Shown here one piece after another: positions 1 to 7,470 of a stretch of 64,000 nucleotides of DNA; position 1 is the first letter of the stretch, and the number at the start of each line of letters is the position of its first letter. Position numbers and translations under genes: made by a program. The DNA is from Thalassobellus citreus (lineage in GTDB: Bacteria > Bacteroidota > Bacteroidia > Flavobacteriales > Flavobacteriaceae): positions 1 to 64,000 of the forward strand of contig NZ_JBISCC010000109.1 in assembly GCF_044385915.1 (NCBI RefSeq), read 5' to 3'. The notes below the pieces were generated by a model that ran no database searches, had not been told where the DNA came from, and saw nothing but the letters and a program-made list of their open reading frames with translations.

Positions 1-609
1 TATAAATTAGGAAAACGCATGCTTTGTGGTGTACCCATGCCAGAAGGAATGAAGGAAAACGATGCGTTTCCAGAGCCAATAATCACGCCAGCTACAAAAG
101 CAGAAATGGGCGATCATGATGAAGATATTTCTCGTGAAGACATTTTAAAACGTGGTATTGTTTCAGAAGCAGATTACATTATTCTTGAAGATTACACCCG
201 TAAATTATTTCAACGTGGTTCTGAAATTGCAGCATCTCGTGGTTTAATATTAGTAGATACCAAATATGAATTCGGAAAAACCAAAGACGGTAAAATTGTT
301 TTAATAGACGAAATACACACACCAGATTCATCGCGTTATTTTTACGCCGATGGTTATCAAGAACGTCAAGATAGAGGAGAAGCTCAAAAGCAACTATCTA
401 AAGAGTTTGTGCGCCAATGGTTAATAGCTAATGACTTTCAAGGTTTAGAAGGGCAAACAGTGCCTTTTATGAGCGACGAGTATATTCAATCTGTAAGCGA
501 ACGATATATTGAACTTTATGAAAACATTACAGGAGAAACTTTTGTTAAGGCAGATGTTTCAAATATTCAAGAGCGTATTGAGGATAATGTTTTGGAGTAT
601 TTGAAATAA
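1..609 (+). CDS. purC: Phosphoribosylaminoimidazole-succinocarboxamide synthase, C-terminal part
   Basis: SAICAR synthetase of de novo purine synthesis: it joins aspartate to CAIR using ATP, in the cytoplasm. The reading frame is open from base 1 (YKLGKR...), so the gene starts upstream of the window and the ATG at 19 is internal. About 202 residues are present out of the roughly 310 typical of the long Bacteroidota form. Recognisable PurC blocks include PEPIITPATKAE, the DTKYEFG segment, LIDEIHTPDSSRY and LSKEFVRQWL. A strong hairpin terminator follows 23 bases after the stop. No neighbour on this side suggests an operon, although purA lies 44 kb away in the same window. The identification is firm; only the N-terminal ATP-binding part cannot be inspected. 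Confidence 0.95.
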   Translation, partial: YKLGKRMLCGVPMPEGMKENDAFPEPIITPATKAEMGDHDEDISREDILKRGIVSEADYIILEDYTRKLFQRGSEIAASRGLILVDTKYEFGKTKDGKIVLIDEIHTPDSSRYFYADGYQERQDRGEAQKQLSKEFVRQWLIANDFQGLEGQTVPFMSDEYIQSVSERYIELYENITGETFVKADVSNIQERIEDNVLEYLK

Positions 610-632
610 ATACTTAGAAAACTTTAAATAAT

Positions 633-664
633 AAAAAAGACCTTGTTTTTACAAGGTCTTTTTT
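633..664. terminator. Bidirectional intrinsic terminator between purC and the cupin gene
   Basis: A perfect 14-bp stem (633-646 with 651-664) around a TTTT loop, core GACCTTGT/ACAAGGTC. It is A-rich on the left and T-rich on the right, so it can stop purC on the plus strand and the cupin gene on the minus strand. Confidence 0.85.
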
Positions 665-693
665 ATTGAGACTATTTTAGTTACTATTAGTGC

Positions 694-1239
694 TTATACA
701 AAGCTAATTCCATGTTTGGCACAAATTTCAGCTACTTTATCAAAATTAGGAGGTCCATCAGGAAGTTTTGCTAATTCTTTAAACATATGCTCTATTCCAG
801 CAGGGAAAGCAGAAGTAATCATTTTAGCTTTTTCTGTTCCTATAACTTTCCATGAATGCGGGATTTCTTTTGGAGCAAAAGCAATATCTCCTTCATTTAA
901 AATAGTTGTTTTTCCATCAACCATTATTTCAATTTGCCCTTTAATGACTCTAAATATTTCATCTTCTTTCGTGTGAATGTGTGGAGGTATTCCAACTCCT
1001 GGTTCTACATTATCTACCCATTCAACTATTTGGTTTTCTGTGTCGCTACCTAGTATTTTATGAGTTTGTATATCTCCAATTACGTTTAAAATATCACCAT
1101 CAGAATCTTTAACAATTTTTGGTTGAGCATGTGTTTTGTTAAGTTTATTAGTTTTTGGATTTTGACATTGAATTATACTTGGAATTAATGCCAAACCTAA
1201 ACCAATCCCCGAAGTTTTTAAAAATTTTTTTCTGTCCAT
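694..1239 (-). CDS. Exported cupin-domain protein
   Basis: A small beta-barrel (cupin 2 type) protein of 181 residues with a signal-like N-terminus. I place the start at MDRKKFLKTSG, 57 bases inside the longest open frame, because this gives a Tat-like n-region (RK variant of RRxFLK) followed by a hydrophobic stretch ending near a cysteine at residue 25. The cupin motifs are visible: PPHIHTKEDEIFRVIKGQ (motif 1, metal-ligand histidines and glutamate) and FAPKEIPHSWKV (motif 2). Cupins of this size include isomerases, dioxygenases and sugar-binding proteins, and the substrate cannot be read from the sequence. It lies 83 bases downstream of the AraC-type regulator on the same strand, so the two may share a transcript and a response. 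Confidence 0.8.
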   Translation of the reverse strand: MDRKKFLKTSGIGLGLALIPSIIQCQNPKTNKLNKTHAQPKIVKDSDGDILNVIGDIQTHKILGSDTENQIVEWVDNVEPGVGIPPHIHTKEDEIFRVIKGQIEIMVDGKTTILNEGDIAFAPKEIPHSWKVIGTEKAKMITSAFPAGIEHMFKELAKLPDGPPNFDKVAEICAKHGISFV

Positions 1240-1322
1240 GATATAAGTTTTTTGCAAAATACATTGGTAATTGTATTGTTGCAATGTGATAATCACGGTA
1301 AATTCTTAGAATTTAGGAAAAA

Positions 1323-2126
1323 CTAATTTATTCTTAAAGATGTAGGTGTAATTCCTGTATGAGTTTTAAAAAAGTAGCTAAAATAATCTGGAGAAGAAAA
1401 ACCTAAATCAAAACTTATCTCCTTAATAGATTTGTTTGAAAATTTTAATTGATGCCTAGATCTCATCAATAATTGTTCAATAATGATACTTTTTGAGCTT
1501 ACATTTAATACTTCTTGTACACATTCATTTAAATATTTTGGTGATAAATTAAGAAGTTTAGCATAGTACGTTACTTCATGGTTATTCAAAATGTGTTTAT
1601 CAACGAGTGTTTTAAATTTGTACACAATATTAGTTTTGGAGTTGTTGTTTGAAACTATTGATTTAATATTGCACTGTCCGTCGCAGTATACAAAAAATGT
1701 ATTTAATAACGATAGTATAGCGTCATCCTTATGGTTAAGATGTGACCCTAAAAGCTCATCAATCATTTCCAAAATTGCTTGTGTTCTTTTCTCAATTCCT
1801 GGGCTTAATTTAAATAAAGGTATTTCACCTGAATTGAAAATCCTTATTTTATTAATGTGAAGATTGCTTAAAATAGGACTATTTAAAACATCACTAGGTA
1901 AATACAAGATATAACCTGAAGATGTTGAATTGTTTTTTTTGAATATCTTCCATTGATATTTAGGATTGAGGAAGAAAATAGAGTTTGAAACATTTTTATA
2001 TAAAACACTATCTATTTCAATACCTTCTACTTCATTTTTAATCCAACAAACAGCATAATCATTACTGTTTTGCTTTAAAGTGGTTTCTTTAATTATTTTT
2101 GTGATATTAATAAAATCGACTTTCAT
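1323..2126 (-). CDS. AraC-family transcriptional regulator
   Basis: A 267-residue DNA-binding regulator. The last 100 residues carry the double helix-turn-helix of the AraC/XylS family: the first helix pair lies around YYAKLLNLSPKYLNECV and the second around IKEISFDLGFSSPDYFSYFF, followed by the usual FKTHTGITPTSLR end. The N-terminal 160 residues match the general pattern of the ligand-sensing half of flavobacterial AraC regulators (small beta-rich part, then a helical linker) but reveal no ligand. It is divergent from a small lipoprotein gene at 2278 and precedes the cupin gene on its own strand. Control of one or both neighbours is an inference. The 151-base divergent spacer holds no operator that I can recognise. 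Confidence 0.88.
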   Translation of the reverse strand: MKVDFINITKIIKETTLKQNSNDYAVCWIKNEVEGIEIDSVLYKNVSNSIFFLNPKYQWKIFKKNNSTSSGYILYLPSDVLNSPILSNLHINKIRIFNSGEIPLFKLSPGIEKRTQAILEMIDELLGSHLNHKDDAILSLLNTFFVYCDGQCNIKSIVSNNNSKTNIVYKFKTLVDKHILNNHEVTYYAKLLNLSPKYLNECVQEVLNVSSKSIIIEQLLMRSRHQLKFSNKSIKEISFDLGFSSPDYFSYFFKTHTGITPTSLRIN

Positions 2127-2163
2127 TTGGTATTAATGCCAATATATTTGTTAGCTTTTGTTT

Positions 2164-2193
2164 AGCTAAAAATAGCAATTTTTTATAAACTTT
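2164..2193. repeat. Half-copy of a dispersed intergenic element
   Basis: About 30 bases beginning AGCTAAAAATAGCAATTTTT match, with three differences, the right arm of the 128-bp imperfect palindrome at 28439-28566. The left arm is not seen here, so this looks like a truncated copy. It lies in the divergent spacer between the AraC-type gene and the lipoprotein gene. Confidence 0.5.
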
Positions 2194-2277
2194 TTTTAAG
2201 GTTAGTATTTTTAGCTTCAAAATCAATATGTTATATTCACAATTAAATATTTCATCTTTAAACAAAATACACTCTTA

Positions 2278-3117
2278 ATGTACATAACACGTTGTTTAAT
2301 TTTTATTTACATTTTTGTGTTTGTTTCTTGTAAAGAGTTAAATAGTATAGAGCAATTTATTACTTCAAAAAAATTAGGTTTTCAAATTATAAACCCTGAT
2401 TTAAAACTAGATACTTCTCCTGAAAACATTGTACTTATTAATGATAGTGTAAACAATATTTTTGAGACTTGGAATCATATTCATAATATTAATAATGAAT
2501 GGAAAGGAATAACTAAGTCTGGAAGTAATTATAATGTTAGTAAAAAACGAAATGTGTTTTCAAAGTCCTTTAATAGTATTATTGTTAAAAAGTATGGAGA
2601 TTGGGAGCATCAGCATGCTAATGGTTATGTATTAAAGCCTATAGAAAATAACATTACAATTGCTTCATTAAACAAAATAATTCTAGATATATATTATGAT
2701 TCTGATTTGAGTAGCATTCCAAATTTAGAAAAAATAAAATCTGTTTATGGACATTTGTTATCAGATACCCAAATAGAGAATTGGGATAATGGATTATTTA
2801 ATTTTGATATTCAGATTTATACTAAAAGTAAAAATACATTGGCTATGAATGTAACACTTAAAAGAGAACTGTCTGATAGGTGGTTGAGAATTGAAGTGCC
2901 AATTAAAAATATGCAATGCTGGAATAAAGATAGACAACCTATTGGACTTAAGAATATTCTTGTAGACACTATTCAATCAATTAATCTAACCGCAGAAACA
3001 AAAAGTAGATTGGTTTACCGAAATCTTGATACTAAGAAATTTAATACTGAAACTACTCCAAAACTGTTTAAAGAGATGGCTGTTAGAATAAAGCGATTTG
3101 AACTAGAAAAAAAGTAA
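2278..3117 (+). CDS. Unknown small lipoprotein
   Basis: A 279-residue protein I do not recognise. The first 20 residues form a lipoprotein signal peptide (hydrophobic stretch ending VFVSCKE, cysteine near residue 18), so it is probably anchored in a membrane facing the periplasm or the surface. The body is mixed, with several tryptophans (ETWNHIHN, EHQHANGYVLKP, DRWLRIEVP, NMQCWNKD). Alternating hydrophobic stretches near LDIYYDSDLS and FDIQIYTKSKNTLAMNVTL are compatible with a beta-sandwich such as a carbohydrate-binding fold, but this is only an impression. It is transcribed away from an AraC-type regulator, an arrangement often seen for a regulated gene. The coding region ends in a lysine-rich tail 29 bases before the convergent radical SAM gene. 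Confidence 0.65.
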   Translation: MYITRCLIFIYIFVFVSCKELNSIEQFITSKKLGFQIINPDLKLDTSPENIVLINDSVNNIFETWNHIHNINNEWKGITKSGSNYNVSKKRNVFSKSFNSIIVKKYGDWEHQHANGYVLKPIENNITIASLNKIILDIYYDSDLSSIPNLEKIKSVYGHLLSDTQIENWDNGLFNFDIQIYTKSKNTLAMNVTLKRELSDRWLRIEVPIKNMQCWNKDRQPIGLKNILVDTIQSINLTAETKSRLVYRNLDTKKFNTETTPKLFKEMAVRIKRFELEKK

Positions 3118-3146
3118 ATTTTAAAATAGTAATTAGTACTAAAGCA

Positions 3147-4088
3147 TTATGGTTTTTCAATATAATGTTTCCCTTGCCATAAATCTTTTTCAATGAGTTT
3201 TTTATCAATTTTAGCTACGATCTCAAAATTCTTAAGACCATTCCATTTTGGAGCAATTAATAAATGAGCAGGAGATTCGCTAATAAAGCGTTCAATAATA
3301 ATTTCAGGCCTTAAAAGCGCAATAAAATCAGTCACTAAATCAATATAAGCTTCTGCAGAATACAAGCTAAACATTTCAGGTTTTTCTTTTAATTGAATAG
3401 CCATCATGGTATGCTTTACAACTTGTAATTGGTGTAGTTTTAATGTGTTTATTGGTAATTTTGAAAGTTTGATAGCATGATTTAAAATGTCGTCTTTACT
3501 TTCTCCTGGTAACCCAATAATCATATGAGCGCCCAAGTGTATTCCTTTGTCTTTAGAGAGTTGGTAAGCATCAACAGTTTCTTTAAACGTATGGCAGCGG
3601 TTCACCATTTTTAAGGTGCTATCTAAAGTGCTTTCAACACCAAATTCTAAAGAAATATAGTAGGTATTAGATAATTCAGATAAAAAACTAATAAGATCAT
3701 CGTTAATACAATCTGGTCTGGTACCTATTACTAACCCTATTACTTTAGGATGATTAATTGCTTCTAGGTATAATTCTTTTACCAAATTGATATCGGCATA
3801 CGTATTAGTATATGCTTGAAAATAAGCTAGGTATTGTTGTGTTTTGTATTTCTTAGAAAAAAACGCAATACCACTATCTAACTGTTCACTAATACTTTTA
3901 CTTGGTTTACAATATTTAGGATTAAATGTATTGTTATTGCAATAGGTACACCCGCCAACACCTTTTGTGCCATCTCTGTTCGGACAAGTAAAACCTGTGT
4001 CTAAGGATATTTTTTGAACACGTTCTGAAAATTTATTCTTAATAAAAGAACTATAATCATTGTAGCGTTTGTTATTGTTACCGAACAT
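3147..4088 (-). CDS. Radical SAM protein of the YhcC/YtqA (TIGR01212) family
   Basis: A 313-residue radical S-adenosylmethionine enzyme. The iron-sulfur cluster cysteines sit in CPNRDGTKGVGGCTYC near residue 35, with the C-x11-C-x2-C spacing of the YhcC family instead of the usual CxxxCxxC. Other family blocks are YFQAYTNTYA, the LVIGTRPDCI strand, SLEFGVES and GAHMIIGLPGE, followed by KLHQLQVVKHT. The physiological reaction is not settled for most members, so I give no substrate. The start ATG fits family length. Upstream is a 50-bp repeat carrying a promoter-like TATTTTTG (-7 type) element 113 bases before the start; the same repeat precedes the carbonic anhydrase gene. Expression is probably independent of the HAD gene, which lies 175 bases upstream. 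Confidence 0.92.
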   Translation of the reverse strand: MFGNNNKRYNDYSSFIKNKFSERVQKISLDTGFTCPNRDGTKGVGGCTYCNNNTFNPKYCKPSKSISEQLDSGIAFFSKKYKTQQYLAYFQAYTNTYADINLVKELYLEAINHPKVIGLVIGTRPDCINDDLISFLSELSNTYYISLEFGVESTLDSTLKMVNRCHTFKETVDAYQLSKDKGIHLGAHMIIGLPGESKDDILNHAIKLSKLPINTLKLHQLQVVKHTMMAIQLKEKPEMFSLYSAEAYIDLVTDFIALLRPEIIIERFISESPAHLLIAPKWNGLKNFEIVAKIDKKLIEKDLWQGKHYIEKP

Positions 4089-4194
4089 TAATTAACTTTA
4101 AAATTTGAATAGTTTAGCTTAACCTTCTGTTATTTATTGGTTATTCGTTTCTATAATTATTAATTGATGATAACCATCAGAATCTGATTTTTTT

Positions 4195-4244
4195 AGACAT
4201 CAAAAATACTAATAGTAAAGCCTAAGAAAATTGACAAAAGTTAG
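4195..4244 (-). repeat. 50-bp dispersed repeat, copy A, with promoter-like box
   Basis: Identical at 43 of 50 positions to 5781-5830. Read on the minus strand it contains CTAACTTTTGTCA, then TATTTTTG at 4208-4201, which fits the Bacteroidota -7 consensus TAnnTTTG. The TTG-to-box spacing is 26, longer than the usual 17-23. It lies upstream of the radical SAM gene. Confidence 0.7.
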
Positions 4245-4263
4245 TTTGTGCAGGGGGTAAAAT

Positions 4264-4944
4264 TCAAAATAAAGCTTCCTCCATGATGTCAGCCTTTTTT
4301 AAAACAGCATTTAATTCCCAAGGAAGGTTTATAACGAGTTTTGCTCCATTATCAATTAATTCCTTTTTTGTTCTAAAACCCCAAGAAACGCCTACAGCAA
4401 ACATATTGGCATTATTTGCCGTTTCCATATCGATACCGGTATCGCCTACATAAATAATTTCTTCGGGTTTTATGCCTAAGTTTTTACTTATTTCAAGGGC
4501 TTTAATTGGGTTTGGTTTTTTGTGTGCTTCTTTGCTTAATCCTTCTACATATTCAAAATAGTGTGGTAGCAATGTCTTGACTACTTTTTTTGTAAGATTA
4601 TGTTCCTTATTAGATAATACATTAAGTTTAAGTTTTTGAGATTTTAAGTGTTCTAATAAGTCTATAATCCCATCGTAAGGTTTTGTTTTATCGGTAATAT
4701 GGTTACGATAAATTTCTATCATAGATTCGGTACTTCTTTTAATTTGTGCTTCATCACGATACATTTCTGGTAAGGCTTTTGCAACGAGACTTCTAATGCC
4801 GTTGCCAATAAAATCTTGATAGGCTTCATAACTATGCTTAGGATAATTATAGATTTCAAGAGCTTTATTCATAGCATTTGCTAGGTCTTCAAGAGGGTTT
4901 ACTAATGTTCCGTCTAAATCGAAAATGACTGCTTTGTAGGTCAT
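4264..4944 (-). CDS. HAD-superfamily phosphatase, phosphoglycolate phosphatase-like
   Basis: A 226-residue haloacid dehalogenase-fold hydrolase of the Gph/PGP type, likely removing phosphate from small phosphometabolites in the cytoplasm. All catalytic motifs are present: DLDGTL near residue 9 (nucleophile and acid/base aspartates), NVLSNKE (motif II), the lysine in KKPNP (motif III) and IYVGDTGIDMETA (motif IV). The helical cap between motifs I and II (about residues 18-80) is of the C1 type typical of phosphoglycolate phosphatase. The gene starts 16 bases after the carbonic anhydrase stop, so the two are probably cotranscribed. HAD specificity cannot be decided from motifs, so the phosphoglycolate assignment is a family-level guess. 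Confidence 0.88.
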   Translation of the reverse strand: MTYKAVIFDLDGTLVNPLEDLANAMNKALEIYNYPKHSYEAYQDFIGNGIRSLVAKALPEMYRDEAQIKRSTESMIEIYRNHITDKTKPYDGIIDLLEHLKSQKLKLNVLSNKEHNLTKKVVKTLLPHYFEYVEGLSKEAHKKPNPIKALEISKNLGIKPEEIIYVGDTGIDMETANNANMFAVGVSWGFRTKKELIDNGAKLVINLPWELNAVLKKADIMEEALF

Positions 4945-4960
4945 GGTATTAATATATAGG

Positions 4961-5755
4961 TTAATAATTTAATTTAACTTCTCTATCGTTTAATGGTTGT
5001 TCATTGCGATAGTTGTTAATAGGCATATTGTTTTTTAATTTCAAAACTTCTGTTACAGATAGAATAACTGGTTCTTTAAATACAATCCAATTAACACCTT
5101 CAGTACAAGGCGGTGTGGTTAACGAACCACCATAAGAGTAATAATGTTTTTCATTTAAAAATAAGCTAGATAGATCTATATTGTGATTTATTTTTTTTGT
5201 AGCGCCATTTTCAAGAGGTAAAAAGCTTTCAAAGAATTCGAATAACTGACTGTCTTCTCCTTCTTCTCCAAAAATGCCTAAAACAGTAATGTTTCCCGTT
5301 TTGCTTACATGTACTAAATGCATTTCAATAGGGTATATAATTCCGTTTATTTTGTGCTCTGAGGGTTCGTGAAAATGAATTTGCTTTAAGTAAAAGGTTT
5401 CATTTTTATAATTAATAGAGTCGCCAGTTTCAAAATCAAACTGTATAGAATGCCCATTGTTTTCAACTTCGCTAATACGTGTTGTTGGAGTGTATAATAT
5501 TTTTAAATCGCCCTTTGAAGCTACTTGATTTGTGTTTTTATGTATAATGTTAATAGGAGATTGATGGTTGCCATCACAATCTGAGTTTTTTTCAATTTCT
5601 AGCCAATGTTCGGGAGATGTTTCTCCAGAGTAACTCCAGTGTTTTGCGGTTTCGTGTTGTGCATTATTAGCAAGATGTTCTTTTTTTTCATTTTTGCATG
5701 AAACAGCTGTTATTAAGAAGCAAAATATCACTAATAGGTTGATTTTACTATTCAT
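4961..5755 (-). CDS. Alpha-class carbonic anhydrase, lipoprotein
   Basis: Interconverts carbon dioxide and bicarbonate in the cell envelope. I choose the start at MNSKINLLVIF, 69 bases inside the longest frame, because it gives a clean lipoprotein signal ending AVSCKN (cysteine near residue 20). The alpha-class hallmarks are all there: GNHQSPINI, the zinc histidines in IHFHEPSEHK and IEMHLVH, and the substrate-pocket block GGSLTTPPCTEGVNW. The cysteines in NSDCDGN and PPCTEG are placed to form the disulfide conserved in bacterial alpha enzymes, which agrees with an extracytoplasmic site. Length (264 residues) is normal. A 50-bp repeat with a TATTTTTG box lies 32 bases upstream, and the HAD gene follows closely. 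Confidence 0.95.
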   Translation of the reverse strand: MNSKINLLVIFCFLITAVSCKNEKKEHLANNAQHETAKHWSYSGETSPEHWLEIEKNSDCDGNHQSPINIIHKNTNQVASKGDLKILYTPTTRISEVENNGHSIQFDFETGDSINYKNETFYLKQIHFHEPSEHKINGIIYPIEMHLVHVSKTGNITVLGIFGEEGEDSQLFEFFESFLPLENGATKKINHNIDLSSLFLNEKHYYSYGGSLTTPPCTEGVNWIVFKEPVILSVTEVLKLKNNMPINNYRNEQPLNDREVKLNY

Positions 5756-5780
5756 ATAAATAATATTGAAGATGTTTTTT

Positions 5781-5830
5781 AAGACATCAAAAATAGTAAT
5801 TGCAAGATCTAAGAAAACTGACAAAAGTTA
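5781..5830 (-). repeat. 50-bp dispersed repeat, copy B, with promoter-like box
   Basis: Second copy of the element at 4195-4244 (43/50 identical). On the minus strand the TATTTTTG box covers 5794-5787, 32 bases before the carbonic anhydrase start, a plausible promoter distance. Confidence 0.7.
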
Positions 5831-5859
5831 GCTTAGCTATTTATATTTTAGTGAATGTG

Positions 5860-6948
5860 TTATTTTTTGAATTTATCTGTTAGTTTTCTGGCTAGATTGT
5901 AAACAAAATGATTTGTTTTTACATAATAAAAAGAAATAAAACAGACTGTAGCTATAAAAAGTAAAGCTCCAATAATTGCTTCAATAGGCGATAATGATTG
6001 ATTTAAAAATCGTTTTAAGCCATACCCCGTATAACTTCCAAAAAGAATAATAAAGTGTATAACGTAAATGGAGAGTGTTTTTTCTCCTATTCTAGAAATA
6101 ATAGATTGTTTTAAAAACTTTTCGAAAGAATAAAAAATACCAAAGAGAATTAGCACATTTCCAAATCGGGTAAATAGGTAATTATAATCGGCACTTAATT
6201 TTAATAATTCAATACCTGTATATTTATTTAGTTTTAAAAGAAACCATGTAGAACAAAACATAAGTAAAAGCCCCATTGTAAAAAAGGAAACTATGGTAAC
6301 TATTTTAAAACGATTACGATGCACATGTCTAAAAAACACGGTAGAAATAAAAGCTCCAAAAGCAGAATAGCCTAGCCAAGGTAAAATGGTGAAAACAGAG
6401 CCGTTTATTTTGGTCATATAGTTGGCAATAATAAGCGGTAAATTATCTATAACTAAATTTCTGTATAAGGGTTCAGACAAAAAGGAAAGACATCCAATTA
6501 CTAAAAGGACACAGGAAAATAAGTAGCTGTATTTTTTTAATAGAACATGTAAACAAACTAAAATGATTAAAGAGAGGCCAATACATTGCAATACGTCAAC
6601 TACTAAAAAATAAGAATTAAAATGTCCATAAAACCAACTCATTAAATTAACCCTGAGACTATAACCAATAATAATAAGTAGTAAGCCCCTAAAGAGTCCT
6701 TTTTTTATTCTGGGTTGGTCATTGCCTTTAGCATGAGCTCTTAGCAGTAAATATGTAAATATTAAACCAGAAATAGTAAAAAATACAGGAGCTGTAATAC
6801 CTCTAAAGTAAGACCATATAAGAAAAGCAGTGTTAGATGTGTCTTTGTAAATAGGGTCAATAAGTGTGTCAATAAAGTGTCCCTGAAGCATCATTAAGAT
6901 GGCAAATGCTCTTACGGCATCAATAAAATATAAACGGTTGGTATGCAA
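5860..6948 (-). CDS. Membrane acyltransferase, HGSNAT-like (DUF1624 family), TTG start
   Basis: A 362-residue integral membrane protein with about ten hydrophobic segments, related to the catalytic part of heparan-alpha-glucosaminide N-acetyltransferase. The family signature is at the N-terminus: RLYFIDAVRAFAILMMLQGH, then APVFFTISGLIF and the RGLLLIIIGYSLR segment. Such proteins are thought to move an acetyl group across the membrane onto an outward-facing sugar; the acceptor here is unknown. There is no ATG before the signature and the upstream in-frame sequence reaches a stop without one. The likely start is therefore a TTG giving MHTNRLYF, since the next in-frame ATG would cut into the signature. 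It lies 104 bases upstream of the carbonic anhydrase, with its own 267-base AT-rich divergent spacer towards the acetate block. Confidence 0.85.
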   Translation of the reverse strand: MHTNRLYFIDAVRAFAILMMLQGHFIDTLIDPIYKDTSNTAFLIWSYFRGITAPVFFTISGLIFTYLLLRAHAKGNDQPRIKKGLFRGLLLIIIGYSLRVNLMSWFYGHFNSYFLVVDVLQCIGLSLIILVCLHVLLKKYSYLFSCVLLVIGCLSFLSEPLYRNLVIDNLPLIIANYMTKINGSVFTILPWLGYSAFGAFISTVFFRHVHRNRFKIVTIVSFFTMGLLLMFCSTWFLLKLNKYTGIELLKLSADYNYLFTRFGNVLILFGIFYSFEKFLKQSIISRIGEKTLSIYVIHFIILFGSYTGYGLKRFLNQSLSPIEAIIGALLFIATVCFISFYYVKTNHFVYNLARKLTDKFKK

Positions 6949-7215
6949 TACAATTTGGTTTGGTTGAGATAAAGATACTTTTAAAATTTAAAATAGCTAT
7001 AATAATATATAGGTTTAAAACCTCTACATTATTTTATTTTAGTACATGTAGGCACATGACAGTATATATTATTTTTAATATTATATTAGCCACCTTATAC
7101 GTGTTTTTTAATATTATAAATATGATTTTTGATAGTTTTTGATAAAATATTTATTAAAATTATAGAAAATTTACAAAACTAAATTTTAGAATAACCAACT
7201 AAACTAATTACCAAA

Positions 7216-7470
7216 ATGACAAAAAGCAATGCAAAAGCCTATTGGAAAGAAAACATAAGGTATGTTCTCATACTTTTAGCAATATGGTTTGTAGTCTCTT
7301 TCGGAGCAGGAATTTTATTTAAAGACACATTAAACACTATTAGAATTGGAGGGTTTAAACTAGGTTTCTGGTTTGCGCAACAAGGTTCTATGTATGTCTT
7401 TGTTGTTCTCATATTTGTATACGTTCGTTTAATGAATAAACTTGATAAAAAATACGGATATGATGCATAG
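7216..7470 (+). CDS. DUF4212 protein, small subunit of a sodium/solute symporter
   Basis: An 84-residue protein with two transmembrane helices (about residues 15-35 and 52-72) linked by a short loop with LGFWFAQQGS, the signature of the DUF4212 family. These proteins are always encoded just before a VC_2705-type sodium:solute symporter and are regarded as its small subunit. Here the stop overlaps the symporter start by 11 bases, so translation is probably coupled. The start ATG is preceded by AT-rich sequence (TTACCAAA) without a Shine-Dalgarno motif, as usual in this phylum. Upstream is a 267-base divergent spacer in which I see no exact TAnnTTTG promoter box. Confidence 0.93.
   Translation: MTKSNAKAYWKENIRYVLILLAIWFVVSFGAGILFKDTLNTIRIGGFKLGFWFAQQGSMYVFVVLIFVYVRLMNKLDKKYGYDA

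Noticed and set aside
6960..7142. 60-residue frame in the spacer before the acetate genes
   Set aside because: Low-complexity FILIY-rich translation of AT-rich DNA, no family resemblance; it lies in a divergent control region.
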